From: Marisediminitalea aggregata
Lineage (GTDB): Bacteria; Pseudomonadota; Gammaproteobacteria; Enterobacterales; Alteromonadaceae
Length of the DNA: 64,000 bases
Assembly (NCBI RefSeq): GCF_900129565.1
Contig: NZ_FQWD01000001.1
Span: 682,001-746,000 of the forward strand
Direction: 5' to 3'
The notes beneath the pieces were generated by a model, which was not told the DNA's origin, ran no database searches, and saw nothing but the letters and a program-made list of their open reading frames with translations. Positions 26,457-37,138 of this stretch are shown here, piece by piece. Within the stretch, counting starts at the first letter, position 1; each line of letters begins with the position of its first letter. The translations under genes and the position numbers were made by a program.

Positions 26457-26502
26457 TAATTTATCACTTTGAGGACGTGATAAAAATCGGTAAGCCTATG
26501 GC

Positions 26503-28062
26503 TTAGTTACCCGGACCTGCCTGCTTAATAGCATCAGACACATCGTAACGTTCAAAGTTGTCCTGGAAGTCTGTTACCAGCTTAGCAACATACTCTTCGT
26601 AGGCCGCTTTATCTTCCCAGGTCTCTTTGGGTACCAGTAGCTTGCTGTCTACACCAGGCACAGCTACCGGCACGTCAAGGTTCAGACCGTCAATGTGCGT
26701 TGTTTCAACATTCGCCAGATCGCCATTCACAATCGCGTCGATGACCGCACGGGTAGTAGGAATATCGAAGCGCTTGCCCGTACCGTATGGACCACCGGTC
26801 CAACCCGTGTTAACCAGGTACACCTTGGCGTTGAATTCCTTCACACGTTTAATTAACAGCTCTGCGTATACGCCTGCCGGACGCGGGAAGAAGGGTGCGC
26901 CGAAACAGGTAGAGAACGTGGACTCAATGTCTGACGTTGAACCAATCTCCGTTGAACCGACCTTGGCCGTGTAACCGCTCAGGAAGTGATACGCTGCAGC
27001 TTCTTCGGTTAACACTGATACCGGCGGCAATACGCCTGATACGTCACAGGTTAAAAACACCACTGAACGCGGCTCGCCAGCCATGTTTTCCACTACACGT
27101 TTTTCAACGTGATCAAGCGGGTAGGCCGCACGTGAATTTTGTGTCAGAGATACATCAGCGTAATCAGGCGTGCGGGCGTCGTCTAACACCACGTTTTCCA
27201 GAATGGTGCCAAACTTGATGGCATCCCAAATCACTGGCTCGTTCTTTTGCGACAGGTCAATACATTTTGCGTAGCACCCGCCTTCGAAATTAAAGACTGA
27301 TCCCGGCGCCCAGCCGTGCTCATCATCACCGATCAGGAAGCGCTTAGGATCCGCTGACAGTGTTGTTTTACCTGTGCCTGACAACCCGAAGAACAAGGTT
27401 ACATCACCTTCAGCACCCACGTTTGCAGAGCAGTGCATCGGCAATACTTCTTTGGCAGGTAGCAGGAAGTTTTGTACAGAGAACATGGCTTTTTTCATTT
27501 CACCGGCATATCGCATACCGGCAATCAGTACCTTGCGCTCTGCGAAGTTAATGATCACAGTACCGTCACTGTTTGTGCCATCGCGCTCAGGCTCACACAC
27601 AAAGCCGGGAACGTTGAGTACTTGCCACACCGGCTTGTTCTCGCTGTTCCAGTGGTCCGGCGTAATAAACATGTTTTTGGCGAAGATATGCTGCCACGCT
27701 GTTTGTGTACGCACGACAATAGGTAACGCATGCTCAGGGTCCGCACCAACCTGTAACTGAGAGCTGTAATATTCTTCCAGCCCCATAAGGTGTGCTTCCA
27801 CACGTTTCCACAACGCATCAAACTTGCCGGCATCGAACGGGCGATTTACCTTGCCCCAGTCGATATCCTGCTCTGTTGTCGGCTCTTTCACAATAAACCG
27901 ATCAAGCGGCGAACGCCCTGTTCGCTTGCCTGTCTCTACAACCAACGCACCATTTGCGGCTAGCTGCCCTTCACCCTTACTCAGCGCATGCTCTACGAGC
28001 ACCGCTGCCGATAAATTTGCCCATTCCTTTGCTGCTGATTGAATCGCTGCTGCCGCGGTCAT
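26503..28062 (-). CDS. pckA: PckA, phosphoenolpyruvate carboxykinase (ATP)
   Basis: It converts oxaloacetate to phosphoenolpyruvate with ATP, the main gluconeogenic entry step. The 519-residue protein shows [10 protein letters not shown], the kinase P-loop GLSGTGKT (226-233) followed by TLSADPKR, the [20 protein letters not shown] metal site and the [13 protein letters not shown] nucleotide-binding end. Length is close to the family's 525-540. It is the last gene of the hslR-hslO-pckA line seen in E. coli, but a 366-base gap with its own promoter region separates it from hslO. Likely regulated by carbon status, with paired motifs in the gap. Confidence 0.97.
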   Translation of the reverse strand: MTAAAAIQSAAKEWANLSAAVLVEHALSKGEGQLAANGALVVETGKRTGRSPLDRFIVKEPTTEQDIDWGKVNRPFDAGKFDALWKRVEAHLMGLEEYYSSQLQVGADPEHALPIVVRTQTAWQHIFAKNMFITPDHWNSENKPVWQVLNVPGFVCEPERDGTNSDGTVIINFAERKVLIAGMRYAGEMKKAMFSVQNFLLPAKEVLPMHCSANVGAEGDVTLFFGLSGTGKTTLSADPKRFLIGDDEHGWAPGSVFNFEGGCYAKCIDLSQKNEPVIWDAIKFGTILENVVLDDARTPDYADVSLTQNSRAAYPLDHVEKRVVENMAGEPRSVVFLTCDVSGVLPPVSVLTEEAAAYHFLSGYTAKVGSTEIGSTSDIESTFSTCFGAPFFPRPAGVYAELLIKRVKEFNAKVYLVNTGWTGGPYGTGKRFDIPTTRAVIDAIVNGDLANVETTHIDGLNLDVPVAVPGVDSKLLVPKETWEDKAAYEEYVAKLVTDFQDNFERYDVSDAIKQAGPGN

Positions 28063-28428
28063 ATCACTTCACCCTCAAAACTGTAAACTTTCACCCAGAC
28101 TTTCAGAATTTACTAAAAGCCCAACCATTGTATAGCAATAAAGGCATTCAACAACATCAAACTGAACAATACTGGGTATTAATTTTGTGCAATTTTCATA
28201 ATTTTTCTGAAAGTCACTACAAAAAACACCCTCAATTTTGCCGTACCAGGGTCTGTTCAGGCTGGAATTACAAAGCCTGAATATGGTGTAAAGCACCACT
28301 AACACCATGTAAAGCATCCTCTACAGGCTACGTATTTACTCTATATTATTTGGAAAAAGGGATATTGACGCAGGTCAAGGGGAGCGGCAAGCACAACGCT
28401 CAGAGAGGTTGTGCTGCCTTTGAAGAAC
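28063..28428 (-). promoter_or_regulatory. Regulatory gap upstream of pckA
   Basis: This 366-base gap holds no gene. Two direct TGTAAAGCA copies at 28287 and 28308 are spaced exactly 21 bases (two helical turns). A hairpin with an 8-bp core, AGCACAAC/GTTGTGCT (28390-28415), lies nearer hslO. I find no match to a named regulator site. Confidence 0.45.
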
Positions 28429-29328
28429 TTATTGTGGGGTAGATGAACCGTCGTTGTAACCAGTCTGTAATGCTTCAATATCGATTTCATCAAAGCGATA
28501 TTCGGTGTGGCAATACTGACAGTTCATGGCAATCGCACCTTCTTCCCTGATGATATCCAGTAATTCCTGCTTATCCAGGTTTCTCAGGGCTTCGGCACTG
28601 CGTTGACGAGAGCATGTACAGGCAAACGATACAGGTTTTGGTGTGTAAAGCTGTACTTCCTGTTCGTGGTACAAGCGATACAGCACGTCTTCTGCGGGTA
28701 ATGAGAACAACTCTTCTGCTGTCATGGTTTCGGTTAGCGCGCACAAGTGCTCAAATTCGCTGTCACTGGTTACTTTGGTAGATTCAGCTGACTGCGGAAC
28801 CACCTGCAGGAACATACCCGATGCTTTTGGCAGTGTATTGTCTGAAAAGTCGGTATGAATGAACACGCGGGTGGCCAACTGTTCTGAGCGCTCGAAGTAG
28901 TCTTCCAGACAACCGGCCAGCGATCCTTTGTCCAGCGCCACGACGCCCTGATAACGCTCACCCTCTTCGGGCGTAATTGTGATCACCAGTACCGCGTTTT
29001 CAACCAACTCACTAAAAGTGGCTTCAGACAAATCCGCCTCTTCATCCCAACGTGCCACGCCGCGCAGCTGCTGCTCGTGTGTTGCATTAATAACGGCGTA
29101 GCGCACTTTGCCCTGACTCTGAATTTGTAAGCCAACTTCGCCTTCAAACTTTAACGTAGCGGTCAGTAAACTCGTGGCTGCAGCCATTTCAGCTAACAGT
29201 TGCTGAATTGGCTGGGGGTAGTCCGTGCTGTGAACGATAGGCTTCAGTGCGTCCTGAAGTCGCACCAACTCGCCACGCACACTGGCTTTTTCAAATAAAT
29301 AACGATGTAGTTGATCAAACTGATTCAT
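28429..29328 (-). CDS. hslO: HslO (Hsp33), redox-regulated chaperone
   Basis: Hsp33 is a cytoplasmic holdase activated by oxidation. The 299-residue protein has the N-terminal FEKASVRGELVRLQDAL segment and the C-terminal redox switch with four zinc cysteines: C237 and C239 in ACTCS, C270 and C273 in CQYCHTEY. This CxC plus CxxC arrangement is the Hsp33 signature; release of zinc on oxidation activates it. It follows hslR by 25 bases on the minus strand, the standard hslR-hslO pair. Confidence 0.97.
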   Translation of the reverse strand: MNQFDQLHRYLFEKASVRGELVRLQDALKPIVHSTDYPQPIQQLLAEMAAATSLLTATLKFEGEVGLQIQSQGKVRYAVINATHEQQLRGVARWDEEADLSEATFSELVENAVLVITITPEEGERYQGVVALDKGSLAGCLEDYFERSEQLATRVFIHTDFSDNTLPKASGMFLQVVPQSAESTKVTSDSEFEHLCALTETMTAEELFSLPAEDVLYRLYHEQEVQLYTPKPVSFACTCSRQRSAEALRNLDKQELLDIIREEGAIAMNCQYCHTEYRFDEIDIEALQTGYNDGSSTPQ

Positions 29329-29353
29329 CTCAATTCCTGTCCGGGCATTCGCC

Positions 29354-29758
29354 CTATTGATGCTTAAACTTAATTAATTCGCGACGCTGTTTTTTATCGG
29401 GGCGGTTTTCCGGCTTCGGACTGTGGAAGGTCTGCATCTTTCTGGCCAGCTGATTTTGCTCGCGTTTAGCCACGCTATCGGCCGTTTCCTGATACATCAG
29501 TTCAGCCAGTTTCGCTGGCTGACGCTTCTCTTCAATCCCAGTGACTTCCACTTCTTTTACGTCCCAGCCGGCAGGTACTTTAATCAGCGCACCTAACTCT
29601 ACAATTTTACCCGGCTTACTCTTTTGTCCATTATAGTGAACTTTTCCGGCCTGAATCAGGTCTCTAGCCAGAGCACGTGTTTTTGTAAGACGCGCCGCCC
29701 AGATCCATTTGTCCAGTCGTACTTTTAAGGCTGCATTGTTGTCGTTTACCATGGGCAT
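29354..29758 (-). CDS. hslR: HslR (Hsp15), ribosome-associated heat-shock protein
   Basis: Hsp15 binds free 50S subunits carrying a stalled nascent chain and helps recycle them. The 134-residue protein has an S4 RNA-binding domain near residues 12-75 (VRLDKWIWAARLTKTRALARD, the GKVHYNG loop and KPGKIV), with a basic C-terminal tail. Two possible ATGs lie two codons apart; I report the longer form. It is divergent from gspC, 123 bases away. Confidence 0.93.
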   Translation of the reverse strand: MPMVNDNNAALKVRLDKWIWAARLTKTRALARDLIQAGKVHYNGQKSKPGKIVELGALIKVPAGWDVKEVEVTGIEEKRQPAKLAELMYQETADSVAKREQNQLARKMQTFHSPKPENRPDKKQRRELIKFKHQ

Positions 29759-29881
29759 TTTACATACAAAATTGTCATATTTATTTAACCTGCCTGCATT
29801 AAGGTTGTTGCCCCCGCTCAGACTAGGCTATGATGTGACTGTTATATAGCGGCTTATGTTCCACCAATTTGTTGTTTTCAG

Positions 29882-30808
29882 ATGATAATTAATCAAACCA
29901 GCTTGCAAAATATCCCAGCGTTGCTGACTACACATCAAACACGTATTCGCGTGGTTGTGCTTGTATTATTAAGTATTTATCTGATCGCCTATGCAGCGGA
30001 CATGACCTGGAAACTCATTCCCACGCCGTCATCAAACGCACCTGCGGCTTCAACACCCCGTTATACCGGTTCAGTCGCCAGCTCTCAACGTGGGGTCGAT
30101 ATTGGCCAAATACAACAGTTGAATTTGTTTGGCGAAGTAAATAAAAGTGCGCCACCACCGGTTCAGGAAACCATCACCGACGCACCAGAAACCCGATTGA
30201 ACCTGGTGTTGTCCGGTTTAGTGGCCAGTACCGATGAAGAAGCCGGTACGGCAGTAATAGAAAACCGAGGAAAACAAGCCACTTACGCTATTGGCGATAA
30301 AATTGACGGAACGAATGCCATACTGAGTCAGGTCCATATAGACAGAGTCATCATTAAAAATGGCGGTCAACATGAAACACTCATGCTGGCCGGGCTCGAT
30401 TTTAGCAAGCAAAACGCGGCCAATAACGCCGCTCGCAATCGCCAACCGGCCAGAGCAGGTGCCCAACCAGCACGCCGGGCGCGCGAGCTTAGCGAAGACG
30501 CCGTTGCAGCAACTGAAGCGCTGCGAGAGAAGCCGGCTAGCTTCACCGATTTCATCAGTGTTACACCCGCACTGGAAAACGGTCAGATGATTGGCTACCG
30601 CGTAAAACCGGGCAAAGACGCCAGCTTGTTTGAGTCGGTAGGGTTAATAAACGACGATGTCGTTATTCAGATAAACGGTCTGGACTTAACAGACCCCGCC
30701 CAGGCCCGAGATGCCATGGGTGAGCTTAGAGATGCGCAGTCTATTGAACTTACAGTAACCCGGGATGGGGAATACATTACACTGTACTTAGACATGCCAG
30801 AGCAGTAA
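29882..30808 (+). CDS. gspC: GspC, type II secretion inner-membrane protein
   Basis: GspC links the inner-membrane assembly platform to the GspD secretin. The 308-residue protein has one N-terminal membrane segment (VVVLVLLSIYLIAYAA, about 22-40), a Ser/Pro-rich linker, the periplasmic HR domain (VDIGQIQQLNLFGEV and on through NLVLSGLVAST) and a C-terminal PDZ domain (GYRVKPGKD, LINDDVVIQINGLDLTD). It heads a gsp operon and its stop overlaps the gspD start. Confidence 0.95.
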   Translation: MIINQTSLQNIPALLTTHQTRIRVVVLVLLSIYLIAYAADMTWKLIPTPSSNAPAASTPRYTGSVASSQRGVDIGQIQQLNLFGEVNKSAPPPVQETITDAPETRLNLVLSGLVASTDEEAGTAVIENRGKQATYAIGDKIDGTNAILSQVHIDRVIIKNGGQHETLMLAGLDFSKQNAANNAARNRQPARAGAQPARRARELSEDAVAATEALREKPASFTDFISVTPALENGQMIGYRVKPGKDASLFESVGLINDDVVIQINGLDLTDPAQARDAMGELRDAQSIELTVTRDGEYITLYLDMPEQ

Positions 30809-32898
30809 TGAACGCAACAGTGAACAGGATACAAACTATGAGGCAAGTTGGTCGAACCTGGTTGACCCGGATTAGTATTGCGGTATGTGCAACCGTTATG
30901 TGTGTGCAAGCCGCGGCCATCGAACGTATGCCCAAATTTCAGGATACCGACATCAACGAGTTTATTACCATCGTCGGTAAAAACTTGCAGAAAACCATCA
31001 TTGTTGATCCTAACGTTCGCGGCAAAATCAGCGTCATTAGCTATGACATGCTGAACGAAGAGCAGTATTACCAGTTTTTTCTGAACGTGTTGCAGGTTTA
31101 TGACTTCGCCGTTGTGGAAATGCCAAACGGCATTTTAAAGGTCGTGCGTTCTAAAGACGCCAAAACCTCAAATATTCCGGTAGTAGAAGACGCCACACTG
31201 GACGGTGACGAAATGATTACCCGGGTTATTCCGGTATACAACGTGCCTGTGCGAGAGCTTGCGCCTATTCTGCGCCAGTTGAATGACCAGGCCGGTGGCG
31301 GTAACGTAGTCAGTCACGACCCTTCAAACGTAATGATGCTGACCGGCCGTGCAGCGGTAGTAAACCGCTTGGTTGAAATCATTGAGCGGGTTGACCGCGC
31401 CGGTGACGAAGAAGTCGATATCATCAAACTGCAATTCGCTTCAGCCTCGGAAATGGTGCGCATTGTAGAAAGCATCAACAAGTCCCAGGGCAAGCAAAAT
31501 ACGGGTACCAAGTCAGAGCCTCGCGTCGTAGCCGATGACCGCACCAACAGCGTAATTGTCAGTGGTGACGCCAAAGCCCGTCAGCGACTGATCAATTTGA
31601 TCCAGCGCATGGACCAGGAGCTGGAAACCAACGGTAATACCCGGGTTATCTTCTTAAATTACGCTAAAGCCGATGATTTGGTTAAAGTGCTCCAGGGCGT
31701 CAGTGACAGTATTCAGGCCGAAGAGAAAGGCACGGGTAACAATGCCCGACGTTCTACAGGCAGCAATCGCGATGTCAGCATTGACGCCCACGAGGATTCA
31801 AATGCACTGGTCATAACCGCCGAGCCGGATATGATGCGCTCACTGGAAGCGGTAATTCGTCAGTTGGACGTGCGCCGTGCTCAGGTACAGGTTGAAGCTA
31901 TTATCGTAGAAATGTACGAAGGTGACGGTACGTCACTGGGTGTGCAACTGGTTTCGGAAGAGGGCGGCGGTACCCAGTTTAACAACGGCGTGATCCCGGT
32001 CGGTTCTTTGGCAGTTGCATTAAGACAAGCCGAAGACCAGACAACAAATTCAACTTACGTTACTGCCAATGGTGAAGTAGTCACCACGACCGATGTTACA
32101 GAAGGCGACTTTACCTCTCTGGCGTCACTACTTGGCGGTGCTAACGGATTGATTGCCGGCGTTATCCAGAATGGATGGGGCGCGGTGGTACAGGCCGTAA
32201 GCAACGACACCAATTCCAACGTTCTGGCAACCCCACACCTAACCACCATGGATAACGAAGAAGCGTTCTTCATTGTGGGTCAGGAAGTGCCGATTATTAC
32301 CGGTACTACCACGGGCGCTAACAACTCTAATCCATTCCAGACGGTAGACCGTCAGGAAGTCGGTATCAAGTTACAGGTTACACCGCAAATCAACGAAGGT
32401 AACGCGGTACAGCTGACTATCGAACAGGAAGTATCCAGCGTATCGGGTGCCACAGCTGTCGATATATCCATCAACAAGCGCCAAATCAAAACCACGGTTA
32501 TTGTGGATGATGGCGGCACCATTGTGTTGGGCGGTCTGATTGATGAAGACGTACAGGAAAGTGTGTCAAAAGTGCCTCTGCTGGGCGACATTCCGATTTT
32601 GGGTCACTTGTTCAAGTCGACTACGTCGAGTAAGCGCAAGCGTAACCTCATGGTGTTCCTGCGTCCTAAGATCGTACGTGACGGCGTGACCATGAACGAG
32701 ATCAGCAAGCAGAAATATAACTTTATTCGCGCAGAACAGCTTCAGCGCCAGTCTCAGGGTGTAACCCTGATGCCGCAAACCGATACTCCGGTATTGCCGG
32801 ACTGGGATGAAAGCCTGGCGCTACCGCCTTCCTATGAAGAGTACCTGAAGCGTCGCGAAGAAGAGAAAAAGGCACAGGCTGAACAGGACGGCAACTAA
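30808..32898 (+). CDS. gspD: GspD, type II secretion secretin
   Basis: Forms the outer-membrane channel of the type II system. The 696-residue protein has an N-terminal signal sequence, the N0 domain ([20 protein letters not shown]), repeated N1-N3 domains ([52 protein letters not shown]) and a C-terminal secretin domain with [10 protein letters not shown] and [17 protein letters not shown], ending with a short S-domain-like tail. The ATG at 30808 overlaps the gspC stop; an in-frame ATG at 30838 is alternative. Length fits gammaproteobacterial secretins. Confidence 0.97.
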   Translation: MNATVNRIQTMRQVGRTWLTRISIAVCATVMCVQAAAIERMPKFQDTDINEFITIVGKNLQKTIIVDPNVRGKISVISYDMLNEEQYYQFFLNVLQVYDFAVVEMPNGILKVVRSKDAKTSNIPVVEDATLDGDEMITRVIPVYNVPVRELAPILRQLNDQAGGGNVVSHDPSNVMMLTGRAAVVNRLVEIIERVDRAGDEEVDIIKLQFASASEMVRIVESINKSQGKQNTGTKSEPRVVADDRTNSVIVSGDAKARQRLINLIQRMDQELETNGNTRVIFLNYAKADDLVKVLQGVSDSIQAEEKGTGNNARRSTGSNRDVSIDAHEDSNALVITAEPDMMRSLEAVIRQLDVRRAQVQVEAIIVEMYEGDGTSLGVQLVSEEGGGTQFNNGVIPVGSLAVALRQAEDQTTNSTYVTANGEVVTTTDVTEGDFTSLASLLGGANGLIAGVIQNGWGAVVQAVSNDTNSNVLATPHLTTMDNEEAFFIVGQEVPIITGTTTGANNSNPFQTVDRQEVGIKLQVTPQINEGNAVQLTIEQEVSSVSGATAVDISINKRQIKTTVIVDDGGTIVLGGLIDEDVQESVSKVPLLGDIPILGHLFKSTTSSKRKRNLMVFLRPKIVRDGVTMNEISKQKYNFIRAEQLQRQSQGVTLMPQTDTPVLPDWDESLALPPSYEEYLKRREEEKKAQAEQDGN

Positions 32899-34433
32899 TG
32901 AGCGAGCTACTCGACACGCAAACTGCCGGGCAGCCTGAGCAACCCGACGACGAACAGGTTATCCAGACCGAACGTCAGTTGCCGTTTGGCTTTGCCAAGC
33001 GCCATAAAGTCCTGCTGGAAGTTAATCAGGAGCCGGCGTTGCTTTATCACACCAGTGAAACGCCACTGGAGGTATTCGCCGAAGTACGCCGCTACTATGC
33101 CGCGCCGCTAGTACTGAAAGAGCTGGCTCAGGAACAGTTTGAGCCGTTACTGACCCAGGCTTATCAGCGCGACTCCTCTGCTGCCAAACAGTTAATGGAA
33201 GATCTTGGCAACGAGAGTGACTTGTTTTCGCTGGCAGAAGAACTGCCCGACACCGAGGACCTGCTCGACAGTGAAGATGATGCACCTATCATCAAACTCA
33301 TTAACGCTATGTTGGGCGAAGCGATTAAAGAAGGCGCGTCCGATATCCATATCGAGACCTTTGAAAATCAACTTATCGTGCGCTTCCGCGTCGACGGTGT
33401 GCTGCGCGAAATCCTGCGCCCAAATCGTAAACTGTCATCTATGTTGGTTTCGCGGATTAAGGTAATGGCCAAGCTCGACATTGCCGAAAAGCGCGTGCCC
33501 CAGGATGGCCGGATTACGCTGCGTATCGCAGGCCGTGCGGTAGACGTGCGGGTATCGACCATGCCATCGAGCCACGGCGAGCGGGTCGTATTGCGTTTGC
33601 TCGACAAGAACAATGCGCGCCTGAACCTAGCTGATTTAGGCATGACCGAACAAAACCGCGGCCACTTTTCGTCACTCATTCGCAAACCTCACGGCATTAT
33701 TCTGGTTACCGGCCCAACCGGCTCTGGTAAAAGTACCACCCTGTATGCCGGCCTGACCGAAATCAATTCCAAAGACCGCAACATCTTAACCGTTGAAGAC
33801 CCTATTGAATTCGATTTACAGGGTATTGGACAAACCCAGGTTAACCCGCGGGTAGACATGACGTTTGCCCGAGGCCTGCGCGCCATACTGCGTCAGGACC
33901 CCGATGTGGTGATGGTCGGTGAGATTCGTGATATTGAAACCGGGCAAATCGCCGTACAGGCCAGTTTAACCGGTCACCTTGTGCTCTCAACCCTGCACAC
34001 CAATACCGCAGCTGGCGCGATTACGCGTCTGGAAGACATGGGTATTGAACCCTTCTTACTGTCGTCGAGCTTACTGGCTGTGCTGTCACAGCGCTTGGTA
34101 AGAACCCTCTGTCCGGAGTGCAAAACTGCACATGCACCGAGTGAGCAGGAAGCGGAAATATTAGGACTGGAGAACGGTCATTCCTGTGTTATTTATTCGC
34201 CTAAAGGCTGCGCCGCCTGTAACCAAACTGGCTATCGTGGCCGAACGGGTATTCACGAACTGTTGATCGTGGATGAAACCATTCGCACCATGATGCACGA
34301 AGGGAAGGGCGAACAGGCCATTGAGAAATACGTGCGAAAATCTACGCCCAGTATTCGCGAAGATGGCTGCCGCAAAGTCCTGAGCGGACACACTGCGCTT
34401 GAAGAAGTGTTACGTGTGACCCGGGAGGACTAA
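32898..34433 (+). CDS. gspE: GspE, type II secretion ATPase
   Basis: A cytoplasmic hexameric ATPase that powers pseudopilus assembly. The 511-residue protein has an N-terminal domain that binds GspL, then the N2 domain with ASDIHIE, the Walker A GPTGSGKS (272-279), an Asp box, Walker B in VVMVGEIRD, and a His box with [11 protein letters not shown] zinc knuckle CPEC and [12 protein letters not shown] follow, as in GspE ATPases. Its ATG overlaps the gspD stop by one base. Confidence 0.97.
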   Translation: MSELLDTQTAGQPEQPDDEQVIQTERQLPFGFAKRHKVLLEVNQEPALLYHTSETPLEVFAEVRRYYAAPLVLKELAQEQFEPLLTQAYQRDSSAAKQLMEDLGNESDLFSLAEELPDTEDLLDSEDDAPIIKLINAMLGEAIKEGASDIHIETFENQLIVRFRVDGVLREILRPNRKLSSMLVSRIKVMAKLDIAEKRVPQDGRITLRIAGRAVDVRVSTMPSSHGERVVLRLLDKNNARLNLADLGMTEQNRGHFSSLIRKPHGIILVTGPTGSGKSTTLYAGLTEINSKDRNILTVEDPIEFDLQGIGQTQVNPRVDMTFARGLRAILRQDPDVVMVGEIRDIETGQIAVQASLTGHLVLSTLHTNTAAGAITRLEDMGIEPFLLSSSLLAVLSQRLVRTLCPECKTAHAPSEQEAEILGLENGHSCVIYSPKGCAACNQTGYRGRTGIHELLIVDETIRTMMHEGKGEQAIEKYVRKSTPSIREDGCRKVLSGHTALEEVLRVTRED

Positions 34434-35656
34434 TGGCGGCGTTTGCTTATAAAGCCATTAATGCCAAAGGCAAGAATACAAGCGGTGTACTGGAAGGTGA
34501 CAACGCCCGCCAGATTCGCCAACAACTTCGCGAAAAGGGTCTTGTGCCCATGGAAGTTGAACAAGTGGCTGAAAAGAGCAGCGGCAGCAGTAGTAGCGGC
34601 TTTCAGTTATTTAAGCCGCGTATTTCTGCCAGTGATTTGGCGCTGCTTACCCGTCAGTTAGCGACGCTGATTGAATCGGCTTTGCCCATCGAAGAAGCGT
34701 TACTGGCTGTGGCGGAGCAAAGCGAAAAGACCCGCCAGAAAAACATGATGATGGCAGTGCGCAGTAAAGTCGTGGAAGGGCATACCCTGGCCGACGCACT
34801 GGCGGAATTCCCCAGCGTATTTGATGACCTCTTTCGCGCCATGGTGGCGGCGGGCGAAAAGTCAGGGCACCTCGACACCGTACTCAACCGTTTAGCCGAC
34901 TACACCGAGCGCCGTCAGCAAACCCGAAGCCAGATTATACAGGCGCTGATTTACCCGGCTATCATGATGTTTTTTGCCATGATGATTGTAGTCGTACTGC
35001 TCACGGTCGTGGTGCCAAAAATTGTCGGTCAGTTTGACCACATGGGTCAGGATCTGCCCACCATTACCACTGTGTTGATTAGCGTGAGTGAATGGATGCA
35101 GCAATACGGCCTGTATTTGTTAGTGGCCATTATGCTGTCAATTGTGCTGTTTCAGCGACTGGTTCAGCAGCCCGCAATCAAACTGCGTTATCACCGTTTT
35201 ATGCTTAATTTACCTTTGGTAGGCAAAGTGGCCCGAGGCTTAAACACGGCCCGTTTTGCACGCACACTGAGTATTTTAACGGCCAGTGCTGTGCCATTGC
35301 TTGAGTCCATGCGGATATCTACGGATGTACTGCAAAATGTGTATATTAAAGAACGAATTAGCGAAGCCGCTGTCAATGTAAAAGAAGGTAGCAGCCTGCG
35401 CGCGGCACTCGACAACACCAAAATTTTCCCGCCCATGATGATGCACATGATTGCATCGGGTGAACGCTCAGGTGAGCTACAACAAATGTTAAGCCGCTCG
35501 GCCGACAATCAGGACAGGGAATTTGAAGCACTCATTGGTGTCTCATTAAAAGTCTTCGAGCCTGTGCTGATCGTATCGATGGCAGCAGTGGTGTTATTTA
35601 TAGTCATGGCAATTATTCAACCGATACTTGCGCTTAATAATATGGTGAACGTGTAA
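34433..35656 (+). CDS. gspF: GspF, type II secretion inner-membrane platform protein
   Basis: A polytopic inner-membrane protein that works with GspE, L and M. The 407-residue protein carries the N-terminal FAYKAINAKGKNTSGVLEGD motif, two repeated cytoplasmic GspF domains (LALLTRQLATLIESALPIEE, then FARTLSILTASAVPLLESM) and three membrane segments (including MMFFAMMIVVVLLTVVVPKI and VSMAAVVLFIVMAIIQPIL). Its start overlaps the gspE stop by one base, as in a tightly coupled operon. Confidence 0.97.
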   Translation: MAAFAYKAINAKGKNTSGVLEGDNARQIRQQLREKGLVPMEVEQVAEKSSGSSSSGFQLFKPRISASDLALLTRQLATLIESALPIEEALLAVAEQSEKTRQKNMMMAVRSKVVEGHTLADALAEFPSVFDDLFRAMVAAGEKSGHLDTVLNRLADYTERRQQTRSQIIQALIYPAIMMFFAMMIVVVLLTVVVPKIVGQFDHMGQDLPTITTVLISVSEWMQQYGLYLLVAIMLSIVLFQRLVQQPAIKLRYHRFMLNLPLVGKVARGLNTARFARTLSILTASAVPLLESMRISTDVLQNVYIKERISEAAVNVKEGSSLRAALDNTKIFPPMMMHMIASGERSGELQQMLSRSADNQDREFEALIGVSLKVFEPVLIVSMAAVVLFIVMAIIQPILALNNMVNV

Positions 35657-36093
35657 TGAAAAACTTAAACAGACAATCGGGTTTCAGCTTAATTGAAATC
35701 ATGGTGGTACTGCTGATCATCGGTATTCTGGCTTCTATGGTCGCACCACAAATTCTGGGTAACCAGGAAGAAGCGCAGCTTAAAAAGGCCGCTGTCGATA
35801 TTCAGCAACTGGAAAGTGCGCTTGAAATGTACAAACTGAAGAACAACCGCTTCCCGACTACAGAACAAGGTCTTGACGCGCTGGTGACAGCCCCGACGAT
35901 TGATCCTATCCCACGTAATTACCCGGAAGCCGGCTTCATCAAACGTTTACCTGATGATCCATGGGGCAATCCTTATGCGTTAATCAGCCCGGGAGAAATG
36001 GGCACAATTGATATTTTCTCTAACGGCCCGGATGGCGAGCCAGGCACCGATGACGACATTGGTAACTGGAATATTAACGAATACCTGAACTAA
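35656..36093 (+). CDS. gspG: GspG, major pseudopilin
   Basis: The main subunit of the type II pseudopilus. The 145-residue protein has a prepilin leader cut between G9 and F10 (QSGFSLIEIMVV), with the conserved E14 at +5, a hydrophobic helix, and a globular C-terminal domain with the calcium-binding region GPDGEPGTDDDIGNW. Length matches family. The prepilin peptidase (GspO/PilD) is not in the window. Confidence 0.97.
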   Translation: MKNLNRQSGFSLIEIMVVLLIIGILASMVAPQILGNQEEAQLKKAAVDIQQLESALEMYKLKNNRFPTTEQGLDALVTAPTIDPIPRNYPEAGFIKRLPDDPWGNPYALISPGEMGTIDIFSNGPDGEPGTDDDIGNWNINEYLN

Positions 36094-36107
36094 CCGAATT
36101 TACCTCC

Positions 36108-36752
36108 ATGCGCGTGCGTAGCTCCGTTTCTGCTTTACACAGTTTGCCACGCGCTCAGGGCGGCTTTACCCTGCTTGAGGTAATGCTGGTCCTGCTGTTG
36201 ATGGGCTTAACCGCCGGTTATGTGGTATTTAACGCCTTTGGCAGCGACCCGTCAGAACAACTTGAACGCGAAGTACGTCGATTACAGGTGGTCATTGATA
36301 TGGCCAGCGATTTTGCCGTACTGAACCAGCAGCAACTCGGCATCTACTTTGACACCGAAGCGCGCAGCTACACATTTATGCAGTTGGATGAAGAAGACAA
36401 CTGGCTGCCTATAGAGGGCAACAAGGTATATGAGCCTGTCACGCTCACCGAACCCTTTTATTTCACCCTGGCGCTGGACGATTTACCTTGGCAAACCGAT
36501 GACAGCCTGTTCGACCGTGAGCTGTTTGATGCCACGCTCAGTGTTAACGACAAAGAAATGAACATTGGCGAAGAAGCGCCGCCACCACCTCCGCCGCAAA
36601 TTCTGATTCTGTCGAGCGGGGAAATTACCCCTTTTAGCCTGACCTTCTATTTTGAGCCGGATTTCAGCAACGACGTACCCGCTTACTTTCTGCTGAACAA
36701 TCACGATATGCCACCACTAGAGGTCGTTGGCCCGTTGGAGCAGTTACCGTGA
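36108..36752 (+). CDS. gspH: GspH, minor pseudopilin with a proline-rich insertion
   Basis: A minor pseudopilin thought to sit at the pseudopilus tip. The 214-residue protein has a type IV prepilin leader ending G19|F20 (AQGGFTLLEVML) with E24 at +5, then a variable globular domain. An EEAPPPPPPQILIL stretch near residues 150-165 is an insertion not typical of the family. It starts 14 bases after gspG. The long leader of 19 residues is in the normal range. Confidence 0.9.
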   Translation: MRVRSSVSALHSLPRAQGGFTLLEVMLVLLLMGLTAGYVVFNAFGSDPSEQLEREVRRLQVVIDMASDFAVLNQQQLGIYFDTEARSYTFMQLDEEDNWLPIEGNKVYEPVTLTEPFYFTLALDDLPWQTDDSLFDRELFDATLSVNDKEMNIGEEAPPPPPPQILILSSGEITPFSLTFYFEPDFSNDVPAYFLLNNHDMPPLEVVGPLEQLP

Positions 36753-37138
36753 AGCCGCTTGTGCGCCAGTCTGGCTTGACCCTGCTTGAAGTCATGGTGG
36801 CATTATTCATTTTCGCAGTAACCGGCACTGCCATAATGAAGGCCGCTTCCGAACACTTAAATGGCGTGGGTCAGATTGAAGAAGTCGCCGTTGCAACCTG
36901 GGTGGCAAATAATCGTCTGAACGAGATCCTGATGGAACGCCCCTGGCCATTGAAGAACAATCAAAAAGGCCAGCAGGATATGGCCGGCCGCACCTGGTAC
37001 TGGACTCAGGTGGTAAAAGCCACTAATGACAGTGACTTTAAAGCCGTTGAAATCAGTGTGAGCTTAAAAGAGAGCCGCGCAGATAATATTACCACCGTGG
37101 TGGCTTACCTTGCCAAGCCAAGCGAGGCGACCCAATGA
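36749..37138 (+). CDS. gspI: GspI, minor pseudopilin
   Basis: A minor pseudopilin that nucleates the tip complex with GspJ and GspK. The 129-residue protein starts at GTG, and has a leader cut after G9 (QSGLTLLEVMVAL) with E14 at +5. The LNEILMERPWPL segment is typical for GspI. It overlaps gspH by four bases and gspJ by four bases, indicating translational coupling. Confidence 0.94.
   Translation: MKPLVRQSGLTLLEVMVALFIFAVTGTAIMKAASEHLNGVGQIEEVAVATWVANNRLNEILMERPWPLKNNQKGQQDMAGRTWYWTQVVKATNDSDFKAVEISVSLKESRADNITTVVAYLAKPSEATQ

Noticed and set aside
28386-28418. Hairpin GGCA-AGCACAAC/GTTGTGCT-TGCC after hslO, considered as a terminator
   Set aside because: There is no T run on the minus strand after it (GCTCCCC follows), so it is not a convincing intrinsic terminator.
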